64,000 nt of DNA. It comes from Theocolax elegans (lineage: Eukaryota; Arthropoda; Insecta; Hymenoptera; Cerocephalidae). The DNA lies in the NCBI GenBank assembly GCA_026168455.1, contig CM047425.1:2516001-2580000 (forward strand), given 5' to 3'. Shown in pieces: positions 25,301-40,300 of the stretch (position 1 is the first letter of the stretch; the number at the start of each line of letters is the position of its first letter). The position numbers and the translations under genes are program-made. Under the pieces are notes generated by a model. The model made no database searches and was not told the origin of the DNA. It saw nothing but the letters and a program-made list of their open reading frames with translations.

Positions 25301-28300
25301 GGTTAACCACGACGTCTTGCCTATTCTCTTCATTTTTCTTACAAATTTTTGGATTATTACGAACGATGTGAATAGGTAGAGAGAGATGGGATGAAACGGG
25401 TCTGTCTTTATTATCTGTTTAAAAAAAAAGAAAACGCGCGCTATACTTGGTTTTTTCCCTCACTGACTTTTGTTTTACAGCGGTATAAAAAGGGGATGCT
25501 ATATAGTGGTTCTTAATGTTTTGTATTTATTTATTTAGAAAATTAAACTGGATTAAACCATTTACATAATGGGAAGAGGAGGAGAAAAGTAAGTTGAGTT
25601 AAAGGTTAAAAATAAAAAACATTGAAAATTTAACAAGTAGTGATTTTAAGTCTCGAATAGAATGGATTGAGATAAATTGAGTGGAAGGTTTTAAGGCCTT
25701 TTTACTTGATTTTAGAATTTTTCTAATTAATTAAATGAATTATTTATTGTTATTATCTACGTATTAATTTATTTAACCATTTCATTATTTATTTATTTAA
25801 GCTAATAAAAATTTACAATGCGTTCAAATCAAATCATTTGGTTAGATGAAAGCAGTTTTTGGACCGAATAATTGACTATTTTTTTATTGAGCGGCCAGTT
25901 TTTGAACAAAAAATACGCTTCATAAGGTAAAAGTCCCAGTAACTGATCACTTAAAGAAATGATTAATTAGTACACAAAATACGTAGAGTAAATCAAAGTC
26001 AACTGTATATTTTTGATTTACATAAAGGTATTTGCTTATATAAGCTTGAAATTTCAGAAAAGGAAAAAAAAACTTTAATAAATTTCCTCATTTTTATAAC
26101 AAAATTTAAAAAATTTGACTAGTTCGTTGCTACACTGTAACCCTGATTATTTAACGAATTGTACTAAATTATTTTAAAAATATTTTTTTATCTCTGACAT
26201 TTTATAATGTGATCAATAATACCATAATTTATCAAAATAAAAAAGACAGGTTTGTTAAACTTAAAATTTATATTTGAAAAAAAATACATGCGAGCGATTA
26301 GTTACTGGAACTTTTACCTTAAATTTTTTTTTACTAGGGAGGTAAATACCACGCATAGGGTATTTTATCTAAATTAAATAAACTAAAAAATTTAGACTAA
26401 AATCTAATAAAATTCATTCAAATAATATGAATTGATTGCGTAATTACAATATAAAATTTGACAACGTAGATTTTTATAAGGCAATAATATCATACACGTT
26501 CAAATTTATATATGTAAGTTGTAACGTTGATTATTTTTTTACTTGAATTACTTAAAAATCTTGTACGTATTTATAGATTTATAATTTTATTCACAATTTG
26601 GATAGTTATTAAAAATTCAGCAATTCGTCATAAAATTAATCAAATCCCAATAGCAATAAAAACAATTTTTTCATCATAAATTACCCATTTTGTTTAAATA
26701 ATTTATTATGAGTTATGATATATCTATTTCCTCAAGTTCAAAACAATAAAAATTGCTACAATTTCCACCGGAGCACATAATATATATTTTCTTTTACAGC
26801 AATAACAAATATTTAAACTTTCAATTAGGCTTAAAGCAACAATTCCATTGCCGAGATAAAAAGAATGTATATTTTAAAAAGCAAATTGAATATTAAACTG
26901 AGGGAATAATCTTTTTTTATTTCTTTTTGTCGTAGATCCCCGAGTACGAGAATGGGCGATGATGAGCAGCCCTTTCCCGACGGTGGCAATCTGCTTATCC
27001 TACGCCTATTTCAGCAAGGTCCTTGGTCCGAGGATCATGGAAAACAGAAAGCCGTTTAACCTCAGACGCATCCTTATATTCTATAACCTCGCGCAAACAA
27101 TCTTTTCTACGTGGATATTTTACGAGGTGAGCATTTTTCCTTTTAATTCTATTTAAATTTAGAGAAGGTCATATTTAATAATTTCTAAAAAAAATCGTAG
27201 CAATATAAATCAAATTTAATCTCTTAAATACATTTTTTGTCAATTATTCATATTTAATTGTTATTCAAGGGGACAAGACTGGGTTAAAATTGAGAAAAAA
27301 GTATCGAATATTAACAATTAATAATTTGTTTCTTAACAATTGAAAACATTTCTTAATTTTTTAAATAAATTATATTATTATTAACTTTTAATTAAAATTT
27401 TTTGGCCAAATAGTTTATGTTTAACATAACTATTCACTCATTTTTTCCACAATGGACTTACCGCAGGACATCTCAAAAACCACTTCATCGAATAGGCTGA
27501 AAATTTTAACAGTAATAAAATTATTCTTACCAAATTGTTTCAAAATTTGAAAAATTGTGTAAAAAACCGCTAATAATTTTTTAAATATACGTTTAGATTT
27601 TCATTAAAAATTCTGTTCCATTCAAGTGGATTAAAATCATATTTAAAAATTACTTATTGTTAAAATTTCAGCCTATTGAATGAAGTGGTTCTTGAGATAT
27701 CCTGTTTATATTCATTATGGAAAAAAATGAGAGTACGGAGTCTCATAAGTAATTAATTAAAATAGTTATATTGCAAATAAATTAGTTAAAAAATTCAAAT
27801 TACAAATTAACAATAATACAATACGTTTAAAAAATTAAAATATGTTTATAATAATTATGAAAAAAATTATTAACATTTCCTTCGGCTACGTGTGCATAAT
27901 ACATACCAACTTTTTAAAATCGTTAAAAACATTATGACACCTTTTCGATACAAATTAAATTAAATTTGAACACTGCAATTTTGAATAGAACCTGTCTCGA
28001 TCCGTTAACTGCCAACGTGAAAGTAACTTTTTTCTTATATTTCAAACCGATCTGTAACGATTACATAAAACCAATGAATTTGTTTCTTTTTTTTTGTGTT
28101 TTCGTCGCTCGATAAATCCAGTTTTTCGTTCGTTTACTAAGATACGATTACGTTTATTACAAGTGTATTACACGTAATATTAAAAATAACAAATTTAAGA
28201 CAGAAATCGATGTACCCTTAAATATTAGAAAAAACGAAAGTTAGAAGCATTTTGGAAAAATCGTTTTTTTTTAATAAAAATGTAAATTGATCGATTTTAA

Positions 28301-31300
28301 TAAAAAAAATAAAGATATCATTCAGGATGTCTACGATATTAAAGTAATTGTATTTGTTCGTAATCGTTAATTGTTAATTAGAAATTGTTATTTATTATTT
28401 TACTACTATAGGAAAAGTGTCTTTAAAACCACTTTGAATACGATTTTAAGAAAAAACGTGATTAAAAAGCGATGTTTCTACTTTAGGATACAATACTAAT
28501 TTAATTAACTTTTTAACTTGAATTAATCCAGATTATACATCTTACAAATTTTATAATTATACATATATACATTAAAAATCGTCAATTAAAAATTGAATTT
28601 TTTACTTCATAATATGCACTACATTATATTAATTAAACAATTATATATATACACACGTGATACGAAAAAAATGAGGTAAAAACACCTTGAAATTGGTTTT
28701 CATATAAAGAAACTGTATATATACTTGTAATGATTAAACAACAGTTGCAATCTTTCATTGCCATCAGAATCGACAAGTTCATCGACGCTTTGTGCAATAA
28801 TCGCGCTTTGAACGTTCTCGCGTGCAGACCATATTTTATCCTAACCCCAGAGTCGACGAATTTTCCTTATATATATCTATACGTACCGTAATTCGGAAAG
28901 GTTATACGTACCGGTTTTAAAATTGACTGGGTTTAACAAGAAATTTTTAGCTTTCTTTTTGAGTGTAAAATTTGTTTGAGATTTATTCGAGTGAAAAATT
29001 AATTCTTTACGTGTCTTCGTTCTCAATTTTTTTTTAAATTATAAGATCGATATGAGTGAAATTTTCACTCTAAAGAATTGAAACAGTAAGCCGAAAAATA
29101 TTATAACCTCAATTTTATTTTTTAAGTGAAAAATTATATTTCGTTACAAACGAGTGTACTAAAATTTATTTCTTTTAATAATAAAACGTTTATTGATAAA
29201 CTTTATATTTTTATTGAAAAATAAAAAGTTTTAATGAGGTTATTATTTTAGTTTTTTATTAATTGAACGATATATATATTAAAAAAATTTTTTATTTCCA
29301 AATTGCATTTTATTCGAACGTTTTATGTCACTTTCGTGGCGTATATATAACAAAAAAATTTATAACCTACAAGACGCAGAACTGTAATAAAATTTATTCT
29401 AAGTCTTTACCCACAGTAAATAATATTTCACATAAAATGTAGGTTATTAACCACGAGGTCAAAGGTCGCATATATCGTATACCCTATGATATATTTGCAT
29501 GTTCACCAGCAATTTCGACGAAATAAGGAAAAAAAGAAATTCGAACTAGGATTTTATTTCGGAATCGGTATATTGTCAATCTTGTGCGTGACTGTAACGA
29601 AATATTAATTTTTAATTTAAATAATAAATTATTAACTAATTCGACGTTCAAGATCATAAAATCTTGATTTTTCTTTAAAATTGATCTTTTCACGGTTTTT
29701 ATTAAAAGAAAAAACAAAATTTAAACTTTTTCGTTTCCTTCCACTATCCAGAAAATATATTTACAAACATTTTGATGAATAAGAATATCCAGCTGATTTT
29801 CAATAAAATCTCAATCTTCCCACATTTCCTTATCCCATTTCGCATTCGACTCGCGATTTTTCCGTATGACAATCTAAACTATAATTTTCAATGTAAACGT
29901 TATTTAATTTCATTGTAATATACAAGATCGATCGCTAATCCCAAAAAATACACTCAGAAGCATAAGAATATATCCAATTGATATTCAAAAAAATTAATAT
30001 CCTTCTTACAAAAAAAAAAGAAAATTTTTAAGCACGCCCGTTTTTATTGAACAAACGCATATATCTGGTTTTTGGCGGTATATATACATACCCACGAATG
30101 CCGGCGGGTACAGTCTATTGTCGAACCGCAAGAATGTGAAATTGACGCGACCGCAATGTCGAATAGAACCTGTCTCGATCCGTTAACTGCCAACGTGAAA
30201 GTAACTTTTTTCTTATATTTCAAACCGATCTGTAACGATTACATAAAACCAATGAATTTGTTTTTTTTTTGTGTTTTCGTCGCTCGATAAATCCAGTTTT
30301 TCGTTCGTTTACTAAGATACGATTACGTTTATTACAAGTGTATTACACGTAATATTAAAAATAACAAATTTAAGACAGAAATCGATGTACCCTTAAATAT
30401 TAGAAAAAACGAAAGTTAGAAGACATTTTGGAAAAAATCGTTTTTTTTTTTGTTAATAAAAATGTAAATTGATCGATTTTAATAAAAAAATAAAGATATC
30501 ATTCAGGATGTCTACGATATTAAAGTAATTGTATTTGTCGTAATCGTTAATTGTTATTAGAAATGTTAATTTATTATTTTACTACTATAGGAAAAGTGTC
30601 TTTTAAACCACTTTGAATACGATTTTCACGAAAAAAACGTGATTAAAAAGCGATGTTTCTACTTTAGGCTACAATACTAATTTAATAACTTTTTTAACTT
30701 GAATTAATCCAGATATACATCTTACAAATTTTATAATTATACATCTATACATTAAAAATCGTCAATTAAAAATTGAATTTTTTACTTCCTACTATGCACT
30801 ACATTATATTAATTAAACATTATTCTCTCTATACACACGTGATACGAAAAAATGAGGTAAAAACACCTTGAAATTGGTTTTCATATAAAGAACTGTATAC
30901 TATACTTGTAATGATTAAACAACAGTTGCAATCTTTCATTGCCATCAGAATCGACAAGTTCATCGACGCTTTGTGCAATAATCGCGCTTTGAACGTTCTC
31001 GCGTGCAGACCATATTTTATCCTAACCCAGAGTCGACGAATTTTCCTTATATATATCTATACGTACCCGTAATTCGGAAAGGTTATACGTACGGTTTAAA
31101 ATGACTGGGTTTAACAAGAAATTTTTAGCTTTCTTTTTGAGTGTAAAATTTGTTTGAGATTTATTCGAGTGAAAAATTAATTCTTTACGTGTCTTCGTTC
31201 TCAATTTTTTTTTTAAATTATAAGATCGCTATGAGTGAAATTTTCACTCTAAAGACTTGAAACAGTAAGCCGAAAAATATTATAACCTCAATTTTATTTT

Positions 31301-34300
31301 TTAACGTGAAAAATTATATTTCGTTACAAACGAGTGTACTAACATTATTTCTTTTAAAATAAACGTTTATGATAAACTTTATATTTTTATGAAAATAAAA
31401 GTTTTAATGAGGTTATTATTTTAGTTTTTTATTAATTGAACGATATATATTAAAAAAATTTTTTATTTCCAAATTGCATTTTATTCGAACGTTTTATGTC
31501 ACTTTCGTGGCGTATATATAACAAAAAAATTTATAACCTACAAGACGCAGAACTGTAATAAAATTTATTCTAAGTCTTTACCCACAGTAAATAATATTTC
31601 ACATAAAATGTAGGTTATTAACCACGAGGTCAAAGGTCGCATATATCGTATACCCTATGATATATTTGCATGTTCACCAGCAATTTCGACGAAATAAGGA
31701 AAAAAAGAAATTCGAACTAGGATTTATTTCGGAATCGGTATATTGTCAATCTTGTGCGTGACTGTAACGAAATATTAATTTTTAATTTAAATAATAAATT
31801 ATTAACTAATTCGACGTTCAAGATCATAAAATCTTGATTTTTCTTTAAAATGATCTTTTCACGGTTTTTATTAAAAGAAAAAACAAATTTAAACTTTTTC
31901 GTTTCCTTCCACTATCCAGAAAATATATTTAACAACATTTGATGAATAAGAATATCCAGCTGATTTTCAATAAAATCTCAATCTTCCCACATTTCCTTAT
32001 CCCATTTCGCATTCGACTCGCGATTTTTCCGTATGACAATCTAAACTATAATTTTCAATGTAAACGTATTTAATTTCATTGTAATATACAAGATCGATCG
32101 CTAATCCCAAAAAATACACTCAGAAGCATAAGAATATATCCAATTATATTCAAAAAAATTAATATCCTTCTACAAAAAAAAAGAAAATTTTTAAGCACGC
32201 CCGTTTTATTGAACAAACGCATATATCTGGTTTTTGGCGGTATATATACATACCCACGAATGCCGGCGGGTACAGTCTATTGTCGAACCGCAAGAATGTG
32301 AAATTGACGCGACCGCAATGTCGCTCCAATAAAACCCCGCACAGCCTCAATAATTCGAATTGCGCGATTCGAAACAGTATATATATATATACACGTGTAC
32401 GAACGGAACTTGGTTCGTTCTTCATAAGGAACGTTATACCTCGTTCCGTAGTTTCTCCTTGGTTTTATATTTGTGTGTGGCTATACGATATATATATATA
32501 GGTAAAAAATGAATTTCAATAATTTTTATGAGACGGAGGATAGCTCGGTTTTATTGATAGTTTGATTTATAGGTTCAAATATTGATCGCTCCGGGTTGGA
32601 ATTGTGGATGTGCAGAGTCTGATATCGCGCGGTGGAAGCGTTTAATATACCATTTTTTTTTTTTGTAAAAAAAGGTTTTTTGTTGGTAAGGTTTTTGAGA
32701 GATTGTACGTAATTTTAACGTATATATTTATAGTCGTATAGAAACATTATTTATTATAAAGTTTCGAAGGGTTATAGTTTAAAAAAAATAAATAAATTCT
32801 ATTGAATTACGAAATTTTTGTAATTTTTTTATTAATATGTATTTTTGTTATTCATACGTTATTATTATATAAGTAAAGGTGTTGATCAAAAGGTTAAATC
32901 CAAAAAAAAAATAAGTATCGCTGTTTATTCTTTAATTATAACGATAGGTTCGTTTAAATAGAAAATATTTTACTGTACATAATGCTCTTAAAAAAAAATT
33001 CATCCTTAAATTATTAAGATTTTATCGACATTACTGATAAAAAGTAATTAATTATTATTTATTAATTTAAAATGTATAACATACCTGGCTTTAGATTGTC
33101 TTAGCATCACATACGAATTTTTTCATCAGTTTTATCATTTTATATAATGTCGATTCAATTTTGCGAATTTTCAAATGTCTAGGTGAATCCCAGTTATTTC
33201 AAGATAATTAAATCAACGAATATCGATTATAGAAATTTTCTCGATAATTTGGCCAACTTTTGCTTAGTAAATGACGTTCCTGCCGGAAGATATTGCTGTT
33301 TAATTTTTAACTATAATGACATACACTTCATTCGCTAATGTTTGTTTCTAATTAACATCGATCGATTTTTTCTAAAGGTATTACAGTAATTTAGACTAGT
33401 AATTGACAAAAATAGAAATTATTATTTTATATATAATACTATCGTATTATCGTATTTGATTTATTGTAAACAAGTGCAGGTTATAGCCAAAAGATTAGTA
33501 ACATTATTTATTTTTATCTAAGGATATACAGGTTCATTTTCTTTTTTTTTAATTTCTCTTATAATTTGCTACGAATGTATTAACGAGAAATTAAAAAAAA
33601 TTTTGAATAAAAAATTAAATTAAATAATCAATCATTCTAAAAAAATAATTTAAAATTAATACAAAAAGTTAATTATAAATGAAAAATAAAAATATATCTA
33701 AATTTATTATATAAATTGTTCTATTCGTCACGCAGTGGTTCAAAAGGAGGCGTTTTTATCGATTTTTAGTGAACTAACCATTTAATTATTTAATTGGCGA
33801 CGTTTCGATGGAAGTCCTCCATCCTCATCAGGCTATACCTTTATTGAAACAATCATTTGTTACACCAGCATTTTACAATTTTGCATTTATATATATCTAA
33901 ATATAATTACTCACTATTTGGTCAAATTAATGCACATATGTGGCTTTTCTCATAATTTCCATAGTATCTCTAATGTGTCGCTCTATAATCAAAAGCAAAA
34001 GCAAGTAGCAAAACATCAGTGTTAAAATTTGCACAAAGATTGAGGTTATGTAACTTATTTTACCTTTCTTCTCTGAATCGTACTTATATAACATCATAGA
34101 ATTTATTTAATAACTAAATAAATAAATAATAAATAATAAATAATTTAATAAAACACAGAACACCAATTAAGCAAAAAGCAGTCAATATCAATAAAATTTA
34201 TCAGAAAACAAAATTTGCTAGTCATTATCACAGATAGTTGGTAAAGCTATAATTCAAATTTTTGCGACCAGTCATTATACACTTGTAGTGTGTGTCAATT

Positions 34301-37300
34301 TGACCGTATTCATGACATAGACGTGTAGCAAAAATTTATTATTATATATAGTTATAAAAACGTATAAGGATACACTTCGATTATTACTTTATAGACGTAT
34401 GTTGTTACAAATTCTAATAAAAGTTACAATACATATACATTGTTAACATTTCCCATAAAATGTAGTAAAAATTATTATAATCCAAGTATATCCAGGTTCA
34501 TTTTCTTTTTTTTTAATTTCTCTTATAATTTGCTACGAATGTATTAACGAGAAATTAAAAAAAATTTTGAATAAAAAATTAAATTAAATAATCAATCATT
34601 CTAAAAAAATAATTTAAAATTAATACAAAAAGTTAATTATAAATGAAAAATAAAAATATATCTAAATTTATTATATAAATTTGTTCTATTCGTCCACGCA
34701 GTGGTTCAAAAGGAGGCGTTTTTATCGATTTTTAGTGAACTAACCATTTAATTTATTTAATTGGCGACGTTTCGATGGAAGTCCTCCATCCTCATCAGGC
34801 TATACCTTTATTGAAACAATCATTTGTTACACCAGCATTTTACAATTTTGCATTTATATATCTAAATATAATTACTCACTATTTGGTCAAATTAATGCAC
34901 ATATGTGGCTTTTCTCATAATTTCCATAGTATCTCTAATGTGTCGCTCTATAATCAAAAGCAAAAGCAAGTAGCAAAACATCAGTGTTAAAATTTGCACA
35001 AAGATTGAGGTTATGTAACTTATTTTACCTTTCTTCTCTGAATCGTACTTATATAACATCATAGAATTTATTTAATAACTAAATAAATAAATAATAAATA
35101 AATAAATAAATAATTTAATAAAACACAGAACACCAATTAAGCAAAAAGCAGTCAATATCAATAAATTTATCAGAAAACAAAATTTGCTAGTCATTATCAC
35201 AGATAGTTGGTAAAGCTATAATTCAAATTTTTGCGACCAGTCATTATACACTTGTAGTGTGTGTCAATTTGACCGTATTCATGACATAGACGTGTAGCAA
35301 AAATTTATTATTATATATAGTTATAAAAACGTATAAGGATACACTTCGATTATTACTTTATAGACGTATGTTGTTACAAATTCTAATAAAAGTTACAATA
35401 CATATACATTGTTAACATTTCCCATAAAATGTAGTAAAAATTATTATAATCCAAGTATATCCCTGTACGCGTCTTTAATATATAACAGTAATATTTTTAA
35501 TTTCTTCAGTTTACTTAAATTATTTAAAAAATCACGTTATATAAATTTTTTTTTAATCTCTCGTAACCATCGCACACATATACAATGTTCATACAATTTC
35601 TCCATTACACTAAAGGCAGATCCTCGCAATTTCCTCCACCACTGACAACGTCACCACTGTGTTCAAAATGACCAATACTTACAATTTTTCGTCGACGTAC
35701 AACCAATACTCTGACCCATTATATATATCGGTGTATATATATAAATGTACTTACCGATAGGTATTTAGCGGAAATGCCGACGCGCATTCGGCCCACGATT
35801 AGTATTTCGTCTGCGCGTGACGGTACAGTTAACGCACGCATGTATATATATACTTTTTAACCATTCGACTCGTCGATGTACGTACAATGTATATGTGTCT
35901 GCGTCTGTGTAGTGATTGAGGCCGTTCTCACTTTTTCTCGCATTATATACACGATGGTCTATAAATGAAGCAGTCTCGAATTATTTCCCGATCGTTGTAC
36001 ATACATCGTTGCCTCTGTGCACTAGTTCCAATTCGCTATTTATTTAGTTACTTTAAAAATTTGTGAAAGTATCTTGATTTTCAAATGAGGGAAATGTCAC
36101 GATTTTTGACATAATGTCAGGTGGATGAAAGCAACAATTGTATTTGCCTCTATTCTTTTTTTATGATGCATGTAATTATTACAATTTTAAAAGAAAAGAG
36201 CCGAGACACACAAATGTTTTAGAGTAACAAAATGAATATGTGAATTGAACCTTTTTTGAAAAGAATTTCAATGAAACTCAGGCGACGATATATACTAAAG
36301 ATCTTTATAAACTGTCGATTTTTTTTTCGATCAGCTGATAAGTGCTATTTTTTTTCTTTGCGCTGATTATGTATCGATAATGGGAAAAAAATCGAAAAGA
36401 CAACGTTGAGAAAAAGATGTATATGATCATGTTTATATATACCAGTCATCAACGCAAAATGTTCATCGCCGAAATGAAGAAGAAACGAAAAGAAATAGCC
36501 AATATTATTAGCATAAAACGTTTTACGCTGTTTACAAAATCAAACATTATTATTTTCCATCTATATGAATAACTATATAACCTAACCTGTAGTTTATATT
36601 TGATATATTTAAATTTATTTTATTTAATTCCTTATTATTATTTTATATATCAAACCGATCCCGAGGTTGTACAAAGTTTTTTTTAAATGTAAGAAAAGAA
36701 ATTTGTATAATCGACAATTTGATTATGACAGATTTCACGTAGCTTAGCTAATAGACGAGTAAACGTCGGAGACGAAGGATCAAAAGTGACGCGCGACGTT
36801 TAGGATCAGTATATATATGTTATTGTTGTAAGAGTGAATACGCGGATGGAGGAAAAACGGTTGATTTTACGAATTTTAGATACATTTATCAAGGTTTTTT
36901 TGAGAGATTTGCTCGTAAAGTTGGAGGTAACCGGATGTCGACGCGGTTGATGAAAAAAAATTCAAATTTCCCGCGTTTATATCTATAAAAAGTGAATTAA
37001 GTTTCGGATAAAAAGTCGTCATCGTCGTTCCTTTAACTTTGAATTTTTTTTTTTCACTCGTTCGTGAGGTTGTGGGGTGTACTATATAGGTTCGATAGTT
37101 TTGTATATAGTTAGAATATTTTCGAAACAATTTACCGAACAGAGTTTAAATTTAAAAGAGTAATGTTTTATTAAACATCGATGGACTATGTTTTATGACC
37201 TCTTAACTTGTAACCGCGATGAATTTGTATTTCTAACGATTTTCGAACCGAACAACGTAGTATATAAAAAATTACGTTAAAACTATTCGGTAGAAATTTT

Positions 37301-40300
37301 TTTTTAAATTCTCAAAGAAAGTTTGATAAACGTTAAAAAAATAAATCAACCTACATTGAGCGTCAAAGAAAAAATTAATTTGTTCAATAAAAATTTATAA
37401 ATATAACAGTTAGTCGATAATTCAGAATAATAAAAAATCCAAAAGTTGGAACTCTCAAATTTAAAAAGATATAAAAAAAATATGGAGTCCTCTGATGAAA
37501 AGTATTTTTTAACAAATTCGTAAAAAAATAATAAAAATGATAGTATCCTTATTGTATTATAAAAAAGTTTATCATTTTCTTATATACAACTCTGATCTCA
37601 TTTTTCAGCTCCAAATATCACCCGTAATTTCGAATTGAGCTATACATCATTGCACATTCTGTCAAATATTTATGTATTACAATAAAAATTAATAAAAATT
37701 TTTAAAAAAAGCGACAAAGCAAACAACCGAAATGTTCTATTTCAATTATTTATATTTTTTAAATTTATTTCAATCAAAGGATGTTACTATTTTCTGGCCA
37801 AATATTGACCAAACTAAAGGAAAAACCCATATATTTAAATAAAAAATTAAATAATCAATCATTCTAAAAAAATAATTTAAAATTAATACAAAAAGTTAAT
37901 TATAAATGAAAAATAAAAAATATATCTAAATTTATTATTATATATAGTTATAAAAACGTATAAGGATACACTTCGATTATTACTTTATAGACGTATGTTG
38001 TTACAAATTCTAATAAAAGTTACAATACATATACATTGTTAACATTTCCCATAAAATGTAGTAAAAATTATTATAATCCAAGTATATCCCTGTACGCGTC
38101 TTTAATATATAACAGTAATATTTTTAATTTCTTCAGTTTACTTAAATTATTTAAAAAATCACGTATATAAATTTTTTTTTAATCTCTCGTAACCATCGCA
38201 CACATATACAATGTTCATACAATTTCTCCATTACACTAAAGGCAGATCCTCGCAATTTCCTCCACCACTGACAACGTCACCACTGTGTTCAAAATGACCA
38301 ATACTTACAATTTTTCGTCGACGTACAACCAATACTCTGACCCATTATATATATCGGTGTATATATATAAATGTACTTACCGATAGGTATTTAGCGGAAA
38401 TGCCGACGCGCATTCGGCCCACGATTAGTATTTCGTCTGCGCGTGACGGTACAGTTAACGCACGCATGTATATATATACTTTTTAACCATTCGACTCGTC
38501 GATGTACGTACAATGTATATGTGTCTGCGTCTGTGTAGTGATTGAGGCCGTTCTCACTTTTTCTCGCATTATATACACGATGGTCTATAAATGAAGCAGT
38601 CTCGAATTATTTCCCGATCGTTGTACATACATCGTTGCCTCTGTGCAATAAGGTTCCAATTCGCTTATTTATTTAGTTACTTTAAAAATTTGTGAAAGTA
38701 TCTTGATTTTCAAATGAGGGAAATGTCAACGATTTTTGACATAATGTCAGGTGGATGAAAGCAACAATTGTATTTAGCACTATTCTTTTTTATGATGAAT
38801 GTAATTATTACAATTTAAAAGAAAAAGAGCCGAGACACAAAAATGTTTTAGAGTAACAAAATGAATAAGTGAATTAAAACCTTTTTGAAAGAATTTCAAT
38901 TGAAACTAAGGCGACGATATATACTAAAGATTTTTATAAACTGTCGATTTTTTTTTCGATCAGCTGATAAGTGCTATTTTTTTTCTTTGCGCTGATTATG
39001 TATCGATAATGGGAAAAAAATCGAAAAGACAATGTTGAGAAAAAAGATGTATATGATCATGTTTATATATACCCGTCATCAACGAAAATTGTCATCGCGA
39101 AATGAAGAAGAAAACGAAAAGAAATAGCCAATATTATTAGCATAAACGTTTTACGCTGTTTACAAAATCAAACATTATTATTTCCATATATATGAAATAA
39201 CTATATAACTATACCTGTAGTTATATTTATATATTTTAAATTTTATTTTAATTTATTTGTATTATTATTATATATAGTTATAAAAACGTATAAGGATACA
39301 CTTCGATTATTACTTTATAGACGTATGTTGTTACAAATTCTAATAAAAGTTACAATACATATACATTGTTAACATTTCCCATAAAATGTAGTAAAAATTA
39401 TTATAATCCAAGTATATCCCTGTACGCGTCTTTAATATATAACAGTAATATTTTTAATTTCTTCAGTTTACTTAAATTATTTAAAAAATCACGTATATAA
39501 ATTTTTTTTTAACAAATTCGTAAAAAAATAATAAAAATGATAGTATCCTTATTGTATTATAAAAAAGTTTATCATTTTCTTATATACAACTCTGATCTCA
39601 TTTTTCAGCTCCAAATATCACCCGTAATTTCGAATTGAGCTATACATTATTGCACATTCTGTCAAATATTTATGTATTACAATAAAAATTAATAAAAATT
39701 TTTAAAAAAAGCGACAAAGCAAACAACCGAAATGTTCTATTTCAATTATTTATATTTTTTAAATTTATTTCAATCAAAGGATGTTACTATTTTCTGGCCA
39801 AATATTGACCAAACTAAAGGAAAAACCCATATATTTAAATAAAAAATTAAATAATCAATTTTGCGATAAATAAAAACCTAAAAATTCTGTATGAGGTAAA
39901 TTTATCATGAATAAAAAAATACACTATACTCCTATTCGTCAAAAAGCTCGTTTCCCTTCTTCGTAAAAAGTATTCCTACGTTATTACAAAAAAATTATTT
40001 TTTTGAAATTCAAAAAATTATTTTTTAATCAAAAAAATAGAAAAAAATTTAACCAAAGATATGTACATAAAGTTTACAGTCGTCAAAGTGGAAGTTAGAT
40101 TAAAACTAAATCGAACTAATTTAGAATTCTCTGAAATGTTTCCAATCGAAAAGTTTCGTCGTCACGTTTTCGAGAGAGAGAGAGAGAGTATCAACATTTC
40201 GGCTAATTCGAAATTATCGTTGGTTACTTTTAGATCGACTCCCGGACACTAATAATATCGAATATATACCTCCGTCCCCTTGAAAATAGGGTCGTAATTA

